Part shown: positions 33,198-42,853 of the stretch, piece by piece
Position numbering within the stretch: position 1 is the stretch's first letter
How the letters are laid out: each line of letters begins with the position of its first letter
Source of the DNA: Eggerthella sp. CAG:368
Lineage (GTDB): Bacteria; Actinomycetota; Coriobacteriia; Coriobacteriales; Eggerthellaceae
Direction: 5' to 3'
Length of the DNA stretch: 45,415 bases
Assembly (NCBI GenBank): GCA_000434775.1
Contig: FR895492.1
Coordinates: 42,538 to 87,952, forward strand
Made by a program: the position numbers and the translations under genes
Notes under the pieces: generated by a model
Databases searched by the model: none
What the model saw: the letters and a program-made list of their open reading frames with translations, nothing else
What the model was told of the DNA's origin: nothing

Positions 33198-35003
33198 ATG
33201 ACTCTTGATCCAAAGTATATTCGAAATTTTTCTATCATTGCTCATATTGATCACGGCAAATCTACGTTGTCTGATCGCATTCTTGAAATGACAGAAACTG
33301 TTTCAAAGCGCGATATGAAAGAACAGGTTCTTGATTCGATGGATATCGAGCGCGAACGAGGCATTACCATCAAAAGTCAGGCAGTTCGTGTTGATTATCA
33401 TTGCGATGATGGAAATATCTACCACTTCAACCTTATTGATACGCCGGGTCATGTTGACTTTACTTATGAGGTTTCGCGTTCCTTAGCGGCCTGTGAAGGT
33501 GCTGTGCTTGTTGTGGATGCTACACAGGGCGTCGAAGCTCAAACGGTTGCAAATGCCATGATGGCAATGAATGCTAATTTGGAAATAGTCCCCCTTATTA
33601 ACAAGATTGATTTGCCTGCCGCGGAGCCAGAAAGAGTGCGGGCAGAGATTGAAGATGGTCTTGCTATCCCCGCCGATGATGCTGTTTTAGCGAGCGGAAA
33701 AACAGGGGAGGGGATTCACGATTTGCTTGAATCTATCGTATACAACATCCCTCACCCCGAAGGAGACCCCGATGCTCCTTTGAGTGCGTTGATTTTTGAT
33801 TCATATTTTGATGCATATCGTGGAGTTGTCGCTCTTGTTCGCATCATTGATGGCTCGATGAAAAAGGGTCAAAAAATCAAAATGATGGCAACTAACACTG
33901 AAGCCCTAGTTGAGGAAGTAGGTGTTAGAAGACCAACTGAAGTTCCTGTTGAACTTTTAGGAGTAGGTGAAGTTGGTTACTTGGTAACAGGCTTAAAAGA
34001 CCCATCTCAGGTAAAAGTTGGCGACACGATAACGCTCGCTAAAGGCGGTTGTAGTGAACCCTTACCAGGATATCGCGATGTAAAGCCCATGGTTTATACG
34101 GGTCTTTTCCCTATTGATGGCGATCAGTATGAAGACCTTAAAGACGCACTCGAAAAGCTTTCACTTAATGACCCTGCTCTGATTTATGAGGCTGAAACTT
34201 CCCATGCGTTGGGTTTTGGCTTTCGTGTGGGGTTTTTGGGTCTTTTGCATATGGAAGTTATCAAGGAGCGCCTTGAACGCGAGTTTGATCTTGATTTGCT
34301 TGCAACTGCTCCGTCGGTTGAATATCACGTGTTTAAAACAGACGGAGAAATGATCTCACTTCACTCGCCTCAAGATATGCCTGATGCAAGTAAAATAGAT
34401 CATATTGAAGAACCTTACCTCAAAGCAAAAATTCTCATTCCACCTGATTATGTGGGTGCTGTTATGGAGCTTACCGTTGCGCGCCGCGGTACGTTTAAGA
34501 CAATGAATTACCTCAGTACTTCTACCGTTGAAATGCTTTGGGAGATACCCTTATCTGAGCTCATTATGGATTATTTTGATCAGCTCAAGAGCAGAACTAA
34601 AGGATACGCTTCTCTTGATTACGACTTTGATGAATACAAAACCTCAAAGTTAGTAAAACTTGATATTTTACTTTCCGGAAAGCCTATTGATGCTCTTTCC
34701 TTTATTGTTCATGCTGATAAGGCCTATGATCGCGGTCGAGTTCTTACTGAAAAGCTGAAAGAGATTATTCCTCGTCAAATGTTTGAGGTGCCAATTCAGG
34801 CTGCTGTTGGCTCCCGTGTCCTTTCGCGTCAGACAGTTCGCGCTATGCGAAAAGACGTCTTGGCTAAATGCTATGGCGGCGACATTTCTCGAAAGAGGAA
34901 GCTTCTTGAAAAACAAAAGAAGGGCAAAAAGCGCATGAAGAGTATTGGTAATGTCGAAGTTCCTCAAGAAGCATTTATGGCAATTCTCAAGGTTGATGAA
35001 TAG
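33198..35003 (+). CDS. lepA: Elongation factor 4 (LepA)
   Basis: Ribosome-associated GTPase involved in initiation and back-translocation. The G domain has AHIDHGKSTL near residue 16, DTPGHVDFTYE and NKIDLP. EF-G-like domains II, III and V follow, and the LepA-specific C-terminal domain ends KCYGGDISRKRKLLEKQ and GNVEVPQEAFMAILK. Length 601, typical. The ATG has only a distant GGGA, so the ribosome binding site is weak. Starts a block lepA-dusB-hemW with very short spacings. Confidence 0.97.
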   Translation: MTLDPKYIRNFSIIAHIDHGKSTLSDRILEMTETVSKRDMKEQVLDSMDIERERGITIKSQAVRVDYHCDDGNIYHFNLIDTPGHVDFTYEVSRSLAACEGAVLVVDATQGVEAQTVANAMMAMNANLEIVPLINKIDLPAAEPERVRAEIEDGLAIPADDAVLASGKTGEGIHDLLESIVYNIPHPEGDPDAPLSALIFDSYFDAYRGVVALVRIIDGSMKKGQKIKMMATNTEALVEEVGVRRPTEVPVELLGVGEVGYLVTGLKDPSQVKVGDTITLAKGGCSEPLPGYRDVKPMVYTGLFPIDGDQYEDLKDALEKLSLNDPALIYEAETSHALGFGFRVGFLGLLHMEVIKERLEREFDLDLLATAPSVEYHVFKTDGEMISLHSPQDMPDASKIDHIEEPYLKAKILIPPDYVGAVMELTVARRGTFKTMNYLSTSTVEMLWEIPLSELIMDYFDQLKSRTKGYASLDYDFDEYKTSKLVKLDILLSGKPIDALSFIVHADKAYDRGRVLTEKLKEIIPRQMFEVPIQAAVGSRVLSRQTVRAMRKDVLAKCYGGDISRKRKLLEKQKKGKKRMKSIGNVEVPQEAFMAILKVDE

Positions 35004-35008
35004 CTCTC

Positions 35009-35971
35009 ATGTTGTTTGATTCCCATAAGGTGATACTTGCTCCTATGGCTGGCGTGACGGATAGATTTTTTCGTCAGCTCTGCATCGAACAGGGTGCTCA
35101 GCTTACCTATACCGAAATGGTTTCAGCTAAAGGGCTTAGTTATGCTAATGAAAAAACAACACATCTCATCAACCTCGCTCCTAATGAGCAGAAGGTTGTT
35201 GTTCAGCTTTTTGGTCATGAGCCTGATACCATGGCTGCTCAGGCACGATGGGTAGAATCAACCCTTGGGGATAAACTTTTTTCTGTCGATATCAATATGG
35301 GATGTCCGGCGAAGAAAATTGCGGGAAAAGGTGATGGTTCCGCTCTCATGCGTGACTTCAGCCTCGCTTCAAACATTATTACCGCTGTGTCTCACGCCAT
35401 ATCGGTTCCATTAACCGTTAAGTTTCGTAGAGGATTTGAAGAGGGCAATGAAATTGCCCCAGAATTTGCTCGAATGGCAGAAGCAGCAGGAGCTTCAGCT
35501 GTTGCGGTACATGGTAGATATGCGCAGCAGTTTTATCGTGGTAGGGCTGATTGGGATGTTATTTCTCGTGTGAAATGCAGCGTCGATATTCCTGTAATTG
35601 GCAACGGTGACATCACCTGTGGAAAAGATGCACAGCGCATGATAGACGAAACATCTTGTGATGCAATTATGGTTGGTCGTGCGGCAGAGGGTAATCCTTG
35701 GATTTTTAGAGATATTCGTTCGGTATTAGAAACTGGAAAATCTTCGCCTGAACCCACTATTGAAGAGCGCATGGCACTAGCGCTTCGGCATGCAGAATTA
35801 TTGGCCTCATGTGAAGGAAAATCCATCGTTCGCATGCGCAAACATGCTATGTGGTATGTTGGAGGTTTAAAAGAGGCGTCTGCACTTAGACGAGATATTA
35901 CTACCGCTGTTACGCTCGATGACTTCCGCGCAATTTTTGAACGTGCGCTTCGTCTAAATGAGGAGCACTAA
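35009..35971 (+). CDS. dusB: tRNA dihydrouridine synthase
   Basis: FMN-dependent reduction of uridines in tRNA. The 320-residue protein shows LAPMAGVTDRFFR, the catalytic cysteine in DINMGCPAKKI (Cys99), AVAVHGRYAQQFYRG and GNGDI. Most similar in layout to the bacterial DusB group. Inserted between lepA and hemW, which are adjacent in many Gram-positives. The stop TAA shares its last base with the hemW ATG. Confidence 0.93.
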   Translation: MLFDSHKVILAPMAGVTDRFFRQLCIEQGAQLTYTEMVSAKGLSYANEKTTHLINLAPNEQKVVVQLFGHEPDTMAAQARWVESTLGDKLFSVDINMGCPAKKIAGKGDGSALMRDFSLASNIITAVSHAISVPLTVKFRRGFEEGNEIAPEFARMAEAAGASAVAVHGRYAQQFYRGRADWDVISRVKCSVDIPVIGNGDITCGKDAQRMIDETSCDAIMVGRAAEGNPWIFRDIRSVLETGKSSPEPTIEERMALALRHAELLASCEGKSIVRMRKHAMWYVGGLKEASALRRDITTAVTLDDFRAIFERALRLNEEH

Positions 35972-37080
35972 TGATATTTGATCCTTACGAGGCTCTCTAT
36001 ATTCATATTCCATTTTGCAAGAAACGGTGTGCGTACTGTGATTTCAGAACCGAAGCCATCGATGAGGACAGCCCTGCAATCGAACGATATATCGATGATC
36101 TTATATTGAGTGTTAGAAATGCTTCAAAAAATGGTCTGCTCGCATCGATTAAAACGGTCTATCTTGGCGGCGGAACTCCTTCCTATATTGGAAATAAGCA
36201 CCTTTCACGGCTTGTGTATGCACTTTCGCTCTTCATGCACTTAACGCCTGAGGTCGAATGCACGCTCGAGGCTAATCCGGATAGCTTGACGGAAGCTATG
36301 GTGAAAGATCTTTTTGCACTTGGGGTAACACGGCTGTCATTGGGAGTTCAATCTTTTGATGATAAGGTGCTTAAAACCCTTGGTCGTATTCATTCTGCCG
36401 AAAAGGCAAAGCAGGCAATTCGCCTTGCTCAAAAACGCTTTGAAAATGTAAGTGTTGATTTGATGTGTGGAATACCAGGTCAAACAGAAGAAAATTTTTT
36501 GGAAAGTTTAGAAACTGCTGTTGATTTAGGGGTAAAGCATATCAGTGTGTACCCTTTGACTATTGAAGAGGGAACTCCTTTTTGGAACGAACTTATGGAT
36601 CAAACGCTCAACTATGATGAAGATAGTGGTGCTGACATGATGATTGCGGCTTCTCGTTATCTTTTATCGCGTGGCATGCATCGCTACGAGGTGGCTAATT
36701 ATGCATTTGACGGGTATGAGTCAAAGCATAACAGTGCATACTGGAGTGCAAAACCTTACCTTGGTTTAGGTAGGGGAGCGGTTAGTATGAAGCAAAATGA
36801 TGAGCTAAGAATTCGAGAGCAGGACAATCAAGAAATTGAACGCCTTGATAAAAAACAACGCACCGCGGAAGATCTTATGCTTGCTATGAGAATGACCCAG
36901 GGTGTTTCCTATGAAAAGATAGCGTCAGCATGCAAGATTATCCCCCAAGTGAAAGATATTTTTGCGCAGCTTGAACAGGATGGCTTCGTTCGGGATAGTG
37001 GCACAGCGTTTTGTCCTACAGAAAGTGGCTGGTTGTTTGGGAATTGTATGTATGGCAGAATTCTTGATCTTGCTCCTTAA
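35971..37080 (+). CDS. hemW: Radical SAM protein HemW (heme chaperone, HemN-like)
   Basis: The radical SAM motif HIPFCKKRCAYCDF holds Cys16, Cys20 and Cys23, with LGGGTPSYI and LGVQSFDD further on. The 369-residue length, the single extra aromatic in CAYC and the position next to lepA/hrcA indicate HemW rather than true coproporphyrinogen dehydrogenase HemN. HemW proteins bind heme and deliver it to respiratory proteins. No other heme gene is nearby. Confidence 0.9.
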   Translation: MIFDPYEALYIHIPFCKKRCAYCDFRTEAIDEDSPAIERYIDDLILSVRNASKNGLLASIKTVYLGGGTPSYIGNKHLSRLVYALSLFMHLTPEVECTLEANPDSLTEAMVKDLFALGVTRLSLGVQSFDDKVLKTLGRIHSAEKAKQAIRLAQKRFENVSVDLMCGIPGQTEENFLESLETAVDLGVKHISVYPLTIEEGTPFWNELMDQTLNYDEDSGADMMIAASRYLLSRGMHRYEVANYAFDGYESKHNSAYWSAKPYLGLGRGAVSMKQNDELRIREQDNQEIERLDKKQRTAEDLMLAMRMTQGVSYEKIASACKIIPQVKDIFAQLEQDGFVRDSGTAFCPTESGWLFGNCMYGRILDLAP

Positions 37081-37133
37081 AGTAACCATTTGTTAAAGGT
37101 TTGGTCGAAAGAGTGTGACAAAGAAAGAAGACG

Positions 37134-37163
37134 TTAGCACTCTTAGTTAGACACTGCTAAAAT
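37134..37163 (+). promoter_or_regulatory. CIRCE operator overlapping the hrcA promoter
   Basis: TTAGCACTC (37134-37142), exactly 9 bases, CACTGCTAA (37152-37160): the HrcA operator with a perfect left arm and 7 of 9 bases in the right arm. The promoter overlaps it: TTAGCA (37134-37139), an 18-base spacer and TAAAAT (37158-37163), preceded by TGC as an extended -10. HrcA binding would block its own operon. Confidence 0.85.
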
Positions 37164-37192
37164 GCTTGGATGGATCTGAAGAAAGGTGCCTA

Positions 37193-38185
37193 TTGTTATC
37201 CGATCGTCGACAAAATGTTTTACGCGTTCTTATCGAGGAGTACATCGCTCGTGCACTCCCTGTTGGTTCACGTACCCTTGTTGAGCGATATAATTTAGGC
37301 ATTAGCTCTGCAACCGTACGCAATGAGCTTTCTTCTCTCGAAGAAGAAGGGTATTTGGTTCAGCCTCATACTTCTTCTGGACGCATTCCAACTGATTATG
37401 GTTATCGTGCCTTCGTAGATGATCTTCTTGCACGAGAGAAGTTTGATGACGAAAATCTCGTTAAAGCCTTGCGTGAAAGTGCAGGGGAACTTGATGAACT
37501 TATGGAGAAAACATCGCGTGCCCTTGCTCGTCTAACCGATTGCATGACATTAGTTGTTCCTCCGTGTTCACTGTCTTTTGATATTAAGGTTGTCAATCTT
37601 ATTGAACTTACTCCTCAGCGATTGTTGCTGGTTGTGGTCACTAATGATGGTCAGGTTTTTAATCGTCAAATTGAAACTAAAACTACTCAAAGCGCTGAAG
37701 AGATAGCTAAAACGCAAGATTTGCTTAACAGATTATTGGCTGGAAAGTCTCTCTCTTCGAAGTCAGATGACGTTTCTTCGCTATTGGATGGTGTTCAAGA
37801 TGATCTGTTTCAATTGGTTTTATCTGAACTCATGGATTGCTTGAAGGACCAGAGCGTTAAAAAACCCCATTCTCTTGGCATGACGCATTTGCTGTGCCAG
37901 CCAGAGTTCAGCGAATCTGCACGCATTCTCCCTGTTCTTGAGCAACTTGAAGATGATGCCGTTTTGCTCCATATATTCGATGAAGCGTTTAATTCTGAAG
38001 CTCCACTCGTACGTATTGGACACGAAAACGATTCAGAGGCTTTTTCGGGTGTTTCTTTGATTGCTTCTCAGTTTGGTGGAGGTAAGCAGCGTGGCTTAAT
38101 AGCCATTATTGGACCTACCCGTATGAATTATTCCCAGGTATTTAAAGCAGTTCGTGCTGCTAAAAATGTGTTACAAAATTTATAA
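37193..38185 (+). CDS. hrcA: Heat-inducible transcription repressor HrcA
   Basis: Repressor of chaperone genes, with an N-terminal winged helix (SDRRQNVLRVLIEEYIARALPVG, SSATVRNELSSLEEEGYL) and a C-terminal dimerisation domain ending IGPTRMNYSQVFKAVR. TTG at 37193 is chosen: AAAGG is 6 bases upstream and the product then begins LSDRRQ as in other HrcA proteins. The longer frame from 37166 would start before the predicted transcription start. Length 330. dnaJ follows at 20 bases; grpE and dnaK are absent here, as in actinobacteria where they lie elsewhere. Confidence 0.95.
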   Translation: MLSDRRQNVLRVLIEEYIARALPVGSRTLVERYNLGISSATVRNELSSLEEEGYLVQPHTSSGRIPTDYGYRAFVDDLLAREKFDDENLVKALRESAGELDELMEKTSRALARLTDCMTLVVPPCSLSFDIKVVNLIELTPQRLLLVVVTNDGQVFNRQIETKTTQSAEEIAKTQDLLNRLLAGKSLSSKSDDVSSLLDGVQDDLFQLVLSELMDCLKDQSVKKPHSLGMTHLLCQPEFSESARILPVLEQLEDDAVLLHIFDEAFNSEAPLVRIGHENDSEAFSGVSLIASQFGGGKQRGLIAIIGPTRMNYSQVFKAVRAAKNVLQNL

Positions 38186-38205
38186 AGTGAAAGTGAAAGT
38201 TTGTT

Positions 38206-39327
38206 ATGGCAAATGATCTTTATGAAGTTCTCGGCGTAGATAAAACTGCGAGCGATGATGAAATTAAAAAAGCATTTCGAAAAAAAGCTCGTCAACTTCA
38301 TCCAGACGTTAATAAGGAACCCGACGCAGAAGATCGCTTTAAAGAACTCAATGAGGCCTATGATGTTTTAAGCGATCCTAACAAACGTGCTCAGTATGAT
38401 CGTTTTGGCACTATTCCTGGGGCTGCTGGAGGCGGGCAGGGCTATGTTGACCTCGAAGATCTCTTTGGTGGCGGATTTGGAATGGGAGACTTGTTCAGCT
38501 CTTTCTTTGGTGGCGGCACCGGGCGAGCTTCTATGCGTAAAGAAGGTCGAGATATGGGTGTTGGATTGCGTATTACGCTCGAAGATGCCGCAGAGGGAGT
38601 GCATAAAGAAATTGTTTACGACCGTCTTGCTCCCTGTCCCGATTGCGAAGGCACTGGTCTTGGAGAAAACGGGGAAGAAGTAACCTGTCCCGAATGCAAC
38701 GGTCAAGGTCGCGTTGTGACGGTGCAGCATACGTTCCTGGGAGACATGCAAGCCGCTTCAACATGTTCTCGTTGTAATGGCTCAGGAAAGATTATCGAAA
38801 ACCCTTGTTCGGAATGCGATGGTCAAGGTCGCGTTCCTGATCGTCAGCGCTTATCGGTCGATATTCCTGTTGGTATTAAAGATGGTCAGCAGCTACGCCT
38901 TTCAGGATATGGTGAAGCAGGTATTCGTGGTGCTCAAGCGGGTGATTTGATTGTTACCTGTCGTATCGAACCCCATGAGTTCTTTGAGCGAAGAGGAGAT
39001 GATCTTCACGTTTCAACGGCTATCAACATGGTTCAGGCTGCCTTGGGTGCAGAGATTGAAATTGATGGTATCTTCAAGGATGAAAAGGTGAAAGTTGCTA
39101 TCCCTGAAGGCTGTCAGTATGGACAGGTTATTCGCGTTCGTAATTATGGTATGCCTAAATTTAGAAGTGAATCTCGAGGTGATCTGCACGTTCATGTTGA
39201 GGTTAAGATTCCTTCTCGTCTCTCAAAGGCAGAACGTGAGATTCTCCAAAAATTAGCAGAAGAGATGGGCGAAGAAGTTTCCCTTCATAGAAGTCCTCTT
39301 CAAAAGCTTCGTGATGCATTTAGCTGA
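38206..39327 (+). CDS. dnaJ: Chaperone protein DnaJ
   Basis: Co-chaperone that stimulates DnaK. J domain at residues 1-70 with the HPD motif (QLHPDVN), a short Gly/Phe-rich linker (DLFGGGFGMGDLFSSFFGGG), and four zinc-binding repeats CPDCEGTG, CPECNGQG, CSRCNGSG and CSECDGQG. A C-terminal substrate-binding domain follows. Length 373, typical. Under the CIRCE promoter together with hrcA. Confidence 0.97.
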   Translation: MANDLYEVLGVDKTASDDEIKKAFRKKARQLHPDVNKEPDAEDRFKELNEAYDVLSDPNKRAQYDRFGTIPGAAGGGQGYVDLEDLFGGGFGMGDLFSSFFGGGTGRASMRKEGRDMGVGLRITLEDAAEGVHKEIVYDRLAPCPDCEGTGLGENGEEVTCPECNGQGRVVTVQHTFLGDMQAASTCSRCNGSGKIIENPCSECDGQGRVPDRQRLSVDIPVGIKDGQQLRLSGYGEAGIRGAQAGDLIVTCRIEPHEFFERRGDDLHVSTAINMVQAALGAEIEIDGIFKDEKVKVAIPEGCQYGQVIRVRNYGMPKFRSESRGDLHVHVEVKIPSRLSKAEREILQKLAEEMGEEVSLHRSPLQKLRDAFS

Positions 39328-39346
39328 TTTGTTGTGAAAGAATGTT

Positions 39347-40153
39347 ATGGCTTTTCCTCATTTTTATCTCACTTCACAGGTTCTATCTCAAGAGCAGAGC
39401 ACATGCTTTGCTCTTGACTTATTGAGTGACGATTTAAAACACGCGCGCGTGCTAAGGCTTGTCCCTGGTGAACATATCGCAGTAATCGATGCATCAAGTG
39501 ACTATTTCGAATGTGAAGTTGTATCGTTCGAAGAAAAACTCGTAGTAAAAATCTCTACTCACCTTCAATCTTTTGATGACGCGTTTCCTTGTGTTGTTCT
39601 TGCACAAGGACTTGCTAAAGGTGACAAAATGGACATTATTATTCGTCATGCCACTGAGCTTGGTGTAAGGCGATTTATTCCCTTCTCTTCTGAGCGATGC
39701 GTAATGAAACTCGATGAAAAACGTGCCGCAAAAAAAGTTGACCGATGGAATGCAATTGCTAAGAGTGCTGCTATGCAATCGGGGCAACCCTGTATTCCTA
39801 AGGTCGAGTTGCCCTGTTCGCTGGAACAATTGGGATCTGCTATAGGTGACGTAGATATTCTTCTTATCTGTTGGGAGGAAGCGACACAAACAGAATCGCT
39901 TAAAAAAGCTTTGCAGTCATTCGCCTTGCAAGATTGCCCCGTTGCTGTTGCAGTTGTTGTTGGACCTGAGGGTGGATTAAGCGAAAAAGAAGTCAAGTGT
40001 CTTATGGGTTCTCATCCAAATGCTGCTCTTGTCTCCCTTGGTTCTTCTATTTTAAGAACGGAAACCGCAGGGATTGTCGCTCCTGCTTTGGTGATATATG
40101 AATTAGGTGGTTTTGAACTCAGTCATTCAGTGAATTCTGTAGCAGAAAAGTAG
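39347..40153 (+). CDS. rsmE: 16S rRNA (uracil(1498)-N3)-methyltransferase
   Basis: SPOUT-class methyltransferase with an N-terminal PUA-like domain (HARVLRLVPGEHIAVIDASS). C-terminal knot motifs are VVGPEGGLSEKEV and LGSSILRTETAGIVAPALV. The 268-residue length is slightly above the usual 245. The ribosome binding site is weak. It follows dnaJ by 19 bases. prmA, which often lies between dnaJ and rsmE, is missing. Confidence 0.94.
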   Translation: MAFPHFYLTSQVLSQEQSTCFALDLLSDDLKHARVLRLVPGEHIAVIDASSDYFECEVVSFEEKLVVKISTHLQSFDDAFPCVVLAQGLAKGDKMDIIIRHATELGVRRFIPFSSERCVMKLDEKRAAKKVDRWNAIAKSAAMQSGQPCIPKVELPCSLEQLGSAIGDVDILLICWEEATQTESLKKALQSFALQDCPVAVAVVVGPEGGLSEKEVKCLMGSHPNAALVSLGSSILRTETAGIVAPALVIYELGGFELSHSVNSVAEK

Positions 40154-40158
40154 TGTTC

Positions 40159-41418
40159 ATGAATTTTTCGATTATCAATCTTGGATGCAAAGTTAATCGC
40201 GTTGAATCAGATTCCTTCGGTGCTTTCCTTTTGTCGAATGGGGCTTGTGCAACGAGTCTTGAATTTGCAAATCTCGTTATTGTGAATACGTGTACCGTCA
40301 CGGGTGATGCGGAGAAAAAAACCCGAAAGGCCGTTCGGCGTGCAGTTCGTGAAGCTAAACAAGCACACATTGTGGTTACGGGGTGTGCTGCTGCAATTAA
40401 TCCTGAGCTCTATAAGGCGTTAAGCCCTCGTATTTGCGTTGTTCCTAAGGGATTGGTTTCGGAATACTTAGAAAAACAACTCTTCATAAATCAAGCTATG
40501 GACAATTCTGGACATCATGGCTCTTTTATTCCTTTTGATTCTTCAACGAATGAGCGTATAGGAGATTCTTTTCCAACGCGCGTAGCGGTAAAAATTCAAG
40601 ATGGCTGCAATCATGCGTGCACGTACTGCATTGTTCATACGGCACGTGGTAAGGCGTGGTCACGTAATTGGGATGCAATCATCGATGAAGTTGTCGCTCT
40701 CGAATCTCATGGCGTGAAAGAAATTGTGCTCACTGGTATTGATCTGGGTTCTTATCGCTTTGGTAAGCGAAGACTCTCAGATTTACTTGAGGAATTATTG
40801 ACTAAAACAAGCAAGGTTCGTTTTAGAATTTCCTCAATCGAGCCTTGCTCTATTGATAAAAAACTTCCAGAGTTGCTTTTGAGTTCTCGGGGCAGAATAT
40901 GTAGACACTTACATCTTCCCCTTCAGTCGGGTTCTCATAAGGTATTGAAGGAGATGAATCGACCGTATTCACGCGATTATTATCTTGAGCTTTGCGAGAA
41001 TCTCCACGCAGAGATACCGCAACTTTCGTTAACAACAGACATCATCGTTGGGTTTCCAGGCGAAACGGAATCTGAATTCAAGGAAACACTTGATGTGGCT
41101 ACTAAAGTGGGATTTTCTAAAATTCATGTGTTTCGTTACTCAAAACGAGACGGTACTCCTGCTGCACTGCGGAGCGATCAAATATCTCCAGAAGTAATAA
41201 ATAGACGTGCTTGCGAACTTTCTGCACTCTCTGAAAACCTTCGTAGCGTCTTTGCTCAATCGTTACTTGGAACAGAGGAGCTTGTAGTCGTGGAAAAAAA
41301 GGGATGGGGTATGACGGAATCGTATTATCATATTCGCGTTCCCGAAAACTTTGAGCCAGGAAGTACGCATCTTCTGCGTATACATGAGCTTGATTCTTTA
41401 GGAGTGTTGATTTCATGA
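40159..41418 (+). CDS. mtaB: tRNA t6A37 methylthiotransferase MtaB
   Basis: Radical SAM enzyme that makes ms2t6A37 in tRNAs. The N-terminal cluster cysteines are Cys10 (NLGCKVN), Cys45 (NTCTVT) and Cys76 (TGCAA). The radical SAM cluster is in DGCNHACTYCIVHTARG (Cys150, Cys154, Cys157). The NTCTVT form and the short TRAM-less C-terminus favour MtaB over MiaB. ATG at 40159; GTG at 40153 sharing a base with the rsmE stop is an alternative. The stop overlaps phoH. Confidence 0.92.
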   Translation: MNFSIINLGCKVNRVESDSFGAFLLSNGACATSLEFANLVIVNTCTVTGDAEKKTRKAVRRAVREAKQAHIVVTGCAAAINPELYKALSPRICVVPKGLVSEYLEKQLFINQAMDNSGHHGSFIPFDSSTNERIGDSFPTRVAVKIQDGCNHACTYCIVHTARGKAWSRNWDAIIDEVVALESHGVKEIVLTGIDLGSYRFGKRRLSDLLEELLTKTSKVRFRISSIEPCSIDKKLPELLLSSRGRICRHLHLPLQSGSHKVLKEMNRPYSRDYYLELCENLHAEIPQLSLTTDIIVGFPGETESEFKETLDVATKVGFSKIHVFRYSKRDGTPAALRSDQISPEVINRRACELSALSENLRSVFAQSLLGTEELVVVEKKGWGMTESYYHIRVPENFEPGSTHLLRIHELDSLGVLIS

Positions 41419-42380
41419 GCATGAAACGACAAGCTATATTTACGCTTCCCGAATCAATTTCTGTAATTGATCTTGTAGGAAATCAGGATGAATATCTTCA
41501 TATGATCGAAGATGAATCTGGAGCTCAAATAACGCTTCGAGGTAATGTCTTTACTATTTCAGGGACTGATCTTGAAGTGCAAAGCACGGTGACGCTCTTA
41601 AGCACCCTTGTTGCTACCCTTGAAGCGGGTGAGCGTCTCACGAGAGAAGAAATTCGCAGACATCTTGATCTCATGAAAACGGGGGAATTTGCTCCAAAAC
41701 CCATGAAAGATGACGTTATTCTTGCCCATAAAGGCAGAGTAGTTCGTCCAAAAACACCTGCGCAAAAACAGTATGTTGACGCCATTCGCGACAATACTAT
41801 CACCTTCGGTATTGGTCCTGCGGGTACAGGAAAAACCTATCTTGCTATGGCTATGGCAATTGCGGCGTTTAATAGAAAAGAAGTGGGTCGAATTGTTCTT
41901 ACTCGTCCTGTTGTTGAAGCAGGTGAAAATTTAGGTTTTTTACCAGGTACGCTTCACGAGAAAATCGACCCGTATATTCGCCCATTATATGATGCTCTAT
42001 ATGAAATGATGGATGGCGCGCGCGCGAGTCGCTATATTAGTGAGGGAGCGATTGAAATTGCTCCTTTAGCTTTTATGCGTGGTAGAACGCTCAACGATAG
42101 CTTTATTGTGCTTGATGAAGCGCAGAATACCGCCCCTCAGCAAATGAAAATGTTCCTAACGCGTCTTGGCATTGGTTCTAAAATGGTTATTACCGGCGAT
42201 ATCACGCAGGCGGATTTACCTAAGGGCATTTCAGGGTTAAAAACCGTAAGACAAGTTCTTGATGGTCTTGATGATATTGCCTTTTGCGAATTTCATTCTA
42301 AGGATGTTGTGCGTCATTCCTTGGTTGCAAAAATCGTATCTGCTTATGCACGTGCTGAAGAAATGAACCTTCGACTTTAG
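41415..42380 (+). CDS. phoH: PhoH-like ATPase (YbeZ family)
   Basis: RNA-associated P-loop ATPase of 321 residues. Walker A is GPAGTGKT (134-141) and Walker B is FIVLDEAQN; the sensor ITGDITQADLPKG is typical. It has an N-terminal KH-like region. Functionally tied to YbeY in rRNA processing, and here directly followed by ybeY. ATG overlaps the mtaB stop as ATGA; AGGAG is 10 bases upstream. A second ATG at 41421 is possible. Confidence 0.94.
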   Translation: MSMKRQAIFTLPESISVIDLVGNQDEYLHMIEDESGAQITLRGNVFTISGTDLEVQSTVTLLSTLVATLEAGERLTREEIRRHLDLMKTGEFAPKPMKDDVILAHKGRVVRPKTPAQKQYVDAIRDNTITFGIGPAGTGKTYLAMAMAIAAFNRKEVGRIVLTRPVVEAGENLGFLPGTLHEKIDPYIRPLYDALYEMMDGARASRYISEGAIEIAPLAFMRGRTLNDSFIVLDEAQNTAPQQMKMFLTRLGIGSKMVITGDITQADLPKGISGLKTVRQVLDGLDDIAFCEFHSKDVVRHSLVAKIVSAYARAEEMNLRL

Positions 42381-42388
42381 GGGTATTA

Positions 42389-42853
42389 ATGCAGGTAACA
42401 GTTACCTACGAACACAAAAAGGAACTTTTTGATTCTATCAATGTAGAGGGACTCGTATTGTTTGTTCTTGAACAAATGAAGTGTCCAACAAATACTGACG
42501 TATCGCTTACCTTTGTAACTGATGAGAAAATTCATACATTGAATCGTGAATATCGAGGTATTGACAAACCAACGGACGTACTCTCTTTTGAGTGCGACAA
42601 TGTACCTTTTGAAAACGAAGACTTCAATGATGCTCTTGAGTATGAGTTGGGCGATATAGTTATCGCAAGTGAGGTTGCGCTGAGACAAACGGAAGAGTTT
42701 GCAACAACATTTGAAGAAGAAATTACCCTGCTGGTAGTGCATGGTCTTTTGCATCTTTGTGGCTACGATCATATCGAAGACGAAGAGGCAGAAATAATGG
42801 AAGCCCTCGAAGACAAGCTTATTGCTGCATGGAGAAACTCTCGTGAACAGTAA
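42389..42853 (+). CDS. ybeY: Endoribonuclease YbeY
   Basis: Zinc-dependent single-strand RNase needed for 16S rRNA 3'-end maturation and ribosome quality control. The zinc motif HGLLHLCGYDH supplies His118, His122 and His128; Arg53 in NREYRGIDKPTDVLSF is the conserved substrate residue. Length 154. It overlaps dgkA by 11 bases at its end. Confidence 0.96.
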   Translation: MQVTVTYEHKKELFDSINVEGLVLFVLEQMKCPTNTDVSLTFVTDEKIHTLNREYRGIDKPTDVLSFECDNVPFENEDFNDALEYELGDIVIASEVALRQTEEFATTFEEEITLLVVHGLLHLCGYDHIEDEEAEIMEALEDKLIAAWRNSREQ

